Part shown: positions 6,861 through 7,366 of the stretch, piece by piece
How the letters are laid out: each line of letters opens with the position of its first letter
Position numbering within the stretch: position 1 is the stretch's first letter
DNA from: Sediminibacterium ginsengisoli
GTDB lineage: Bacteria; Bacteroidota; Bacteroidia; Chitinophagales; Chitinophagaceae
Assembly (NCBI GenBank): GCA_943324415.2
Contig: CALPLN020000092.1
Span: 1-7,366, forward strand
Reading direction: 5' to 3'
Length of the DNA: 7,366 bases
Notes under the pieces: model-generated
The model's input: only the letters and a program-made list of their open reading frames with translations
Database searches by the model: none
Told to the model about the DNA's origin: nothing
Translations under genes and position numbers: made by a program

Positions 6861-7366
6861 TTAGTATCTGTAAGCGTCAGACTTAAATGGACCTGCTTTA
6901 GGTATGCCTAAATAAGCTGCTTGCTCGTCTGTTAATTCGTCTAATTGTGCACCTACTTTCGCTAAGTGTAAACGTGCTACCTTCTCATCCAAATGCTTAG
7001 GTAATACATACACTTTGTTTTCGTAGTTCTTATGGTTGGTCCACAATTCAATTTGTGCTAATGTTTGGTTAGAGAATGAATTACTCATCACAAATGATGG
7101 GTGACCCGTTGCACAACCTAAGTTCACTAAACGACCTTCTGCTAATACAATGACATCTTTCCCTTCGATATTGTACAAATCAACCTGAGGTTTAATGGTG
7201 TCTTTAGTATGACCATAATTTTTATTCAACCAAGCCATATCAATTTCAATATCAAAGTGACCGATATTACAAACAATCGCTTTGTCTTTCATTGCTCTGA
7301 AATGCTTTTCGTTGATCAAGTCGCGACAACCAGAAGCGGTAACGATAATGTCTGCTTCTTTAACAG
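6861..7366 (-). CDS. ahcY: S-adenosylhomocysteine hydrolase AhcY (C-terminal part, cut by the right edge)
   Basis: AhcY reversibly splits S-adenosylhomocysteine into adenosine and homocysteine, removing the inhibitory by-product of SAM-dependent methylation in the cytoplasm; it works as an NAD-containing tetramer. The 167 residues present cover the end of the NAD-binding domain and the C-terminal tail. Visible landmarks are IVTASGCRDLI, AIVCNIGHFDIEIDM (the His of GHFD contacts substrate and cofactor), LVNLGCATGHPSFVMSNSF (the Asn contacts NAD, the His the substrate) and the C-terminal FKSDAYRY, whose Lys and Tyr reach into the NAD site of the neighbouring subunit. The frame stays open to the window edge, so the true start is outside; a TTG at 7319 is an internal Leu. 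The family is about 430-470 residues long, so roughly the last third is here. The gene ends before a strong terminator. Confidence 0.97.
   Translation of the reverse strand, partial: VKEADIIVTASGCRDLINEKHFRAMKDKAIVCNIGHFDIEIDMAWLNKNYGHTKDTIKPQVDLYNIEGKDVIVLAEGRLVNLGCATGHPSFVMSNSFSNQTLAQIELWTNHKNYENKVYVLPKHLDEKVARLHLAKVGAQLDELTDEQAAYLGIPKAGPFKSDAYRY

Noticed and set aside
6861..7319. ahcY read as a complete short gene starting at a TTG at 7319.
   Set aside because: The frame is open upstream to the window edge and encodes conserved AhcY sequence (IVTASGCRD), so the TTG is an internal Leu codon.

Overview
The window looks like ordinary chromosomal DNA from a low-GC member of the Bacteroidota, probably near the Chitinophagaceae; the phylum is a firm inference and the family a weak one. 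The evidence is the Bacteroidota-type sequence of PdxJ (VNINKIATLRN followed by TVHPRPDERHI), a DUF2452 protein with an N-terminal domain I associate with this phylum, an Omp85-like protein of a Bacteroidota type, no convincing Shine-Dalgarno sequences, and matches to the Bacteroidota -7 promoter box TAnnTTTG. No mobile element, phage gene, CRISPR array, tRNA or rRNA was seen.

Layout from left to right. Bases 1-313 (minus) hold the N-terminal part of pdxJ (vitamin B6 synthesis), running off the left edge. A 40-base divergent gap separates it from a 600-residue UbiD-family decarboxylase (354-2156, plus), the only plus-strand gene. That gene ends exactly where the convergent DUF2452 gene ends (2157-2957, minus), with no base between the stop codons. 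Then, all on the minus strand: an Omp85/BamA-like outer-membrane beta-barrel protein (3010-4821), a secreted family-20 beta-N-acetylhexosaminidase (4828-6723), a clear intrinsic terminator (6756-6792), and the C-terminal part of ahcY, S-adenosylhomocysteine hydrolase (6861-7366), running off the right edge.

On the minus strand the order of transcription is ahcY, terminator, hexosaminidase, Omp85-like protein, DUF2452 protein. The hexosaminidase and Omp85-like genes are 6 bases apart and almost certainly co-transcribed; the DUF2452 gene follows after 52 bases and may belong to the same transcript. The first two products are exported to the envelope, while pdxJ, the UbiD-family gene and ahcY are cytoplasmic metabolic genes with no obvious link to them. 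No stretch longer than 300 bases lacks a gene; the longest gap is 6724-6860.

I do not see a convincing new multi-gene system. The points most worth a second look are the bacterial C1orf50-like (DUF2452) domain joined to an uncharacterised N-terminal domain, the divergent Omp85-like protein paired with a glycosidase, and the compact pdxJ/UbiD promoter region, which predicts a leaderless pdxJ mRNA.
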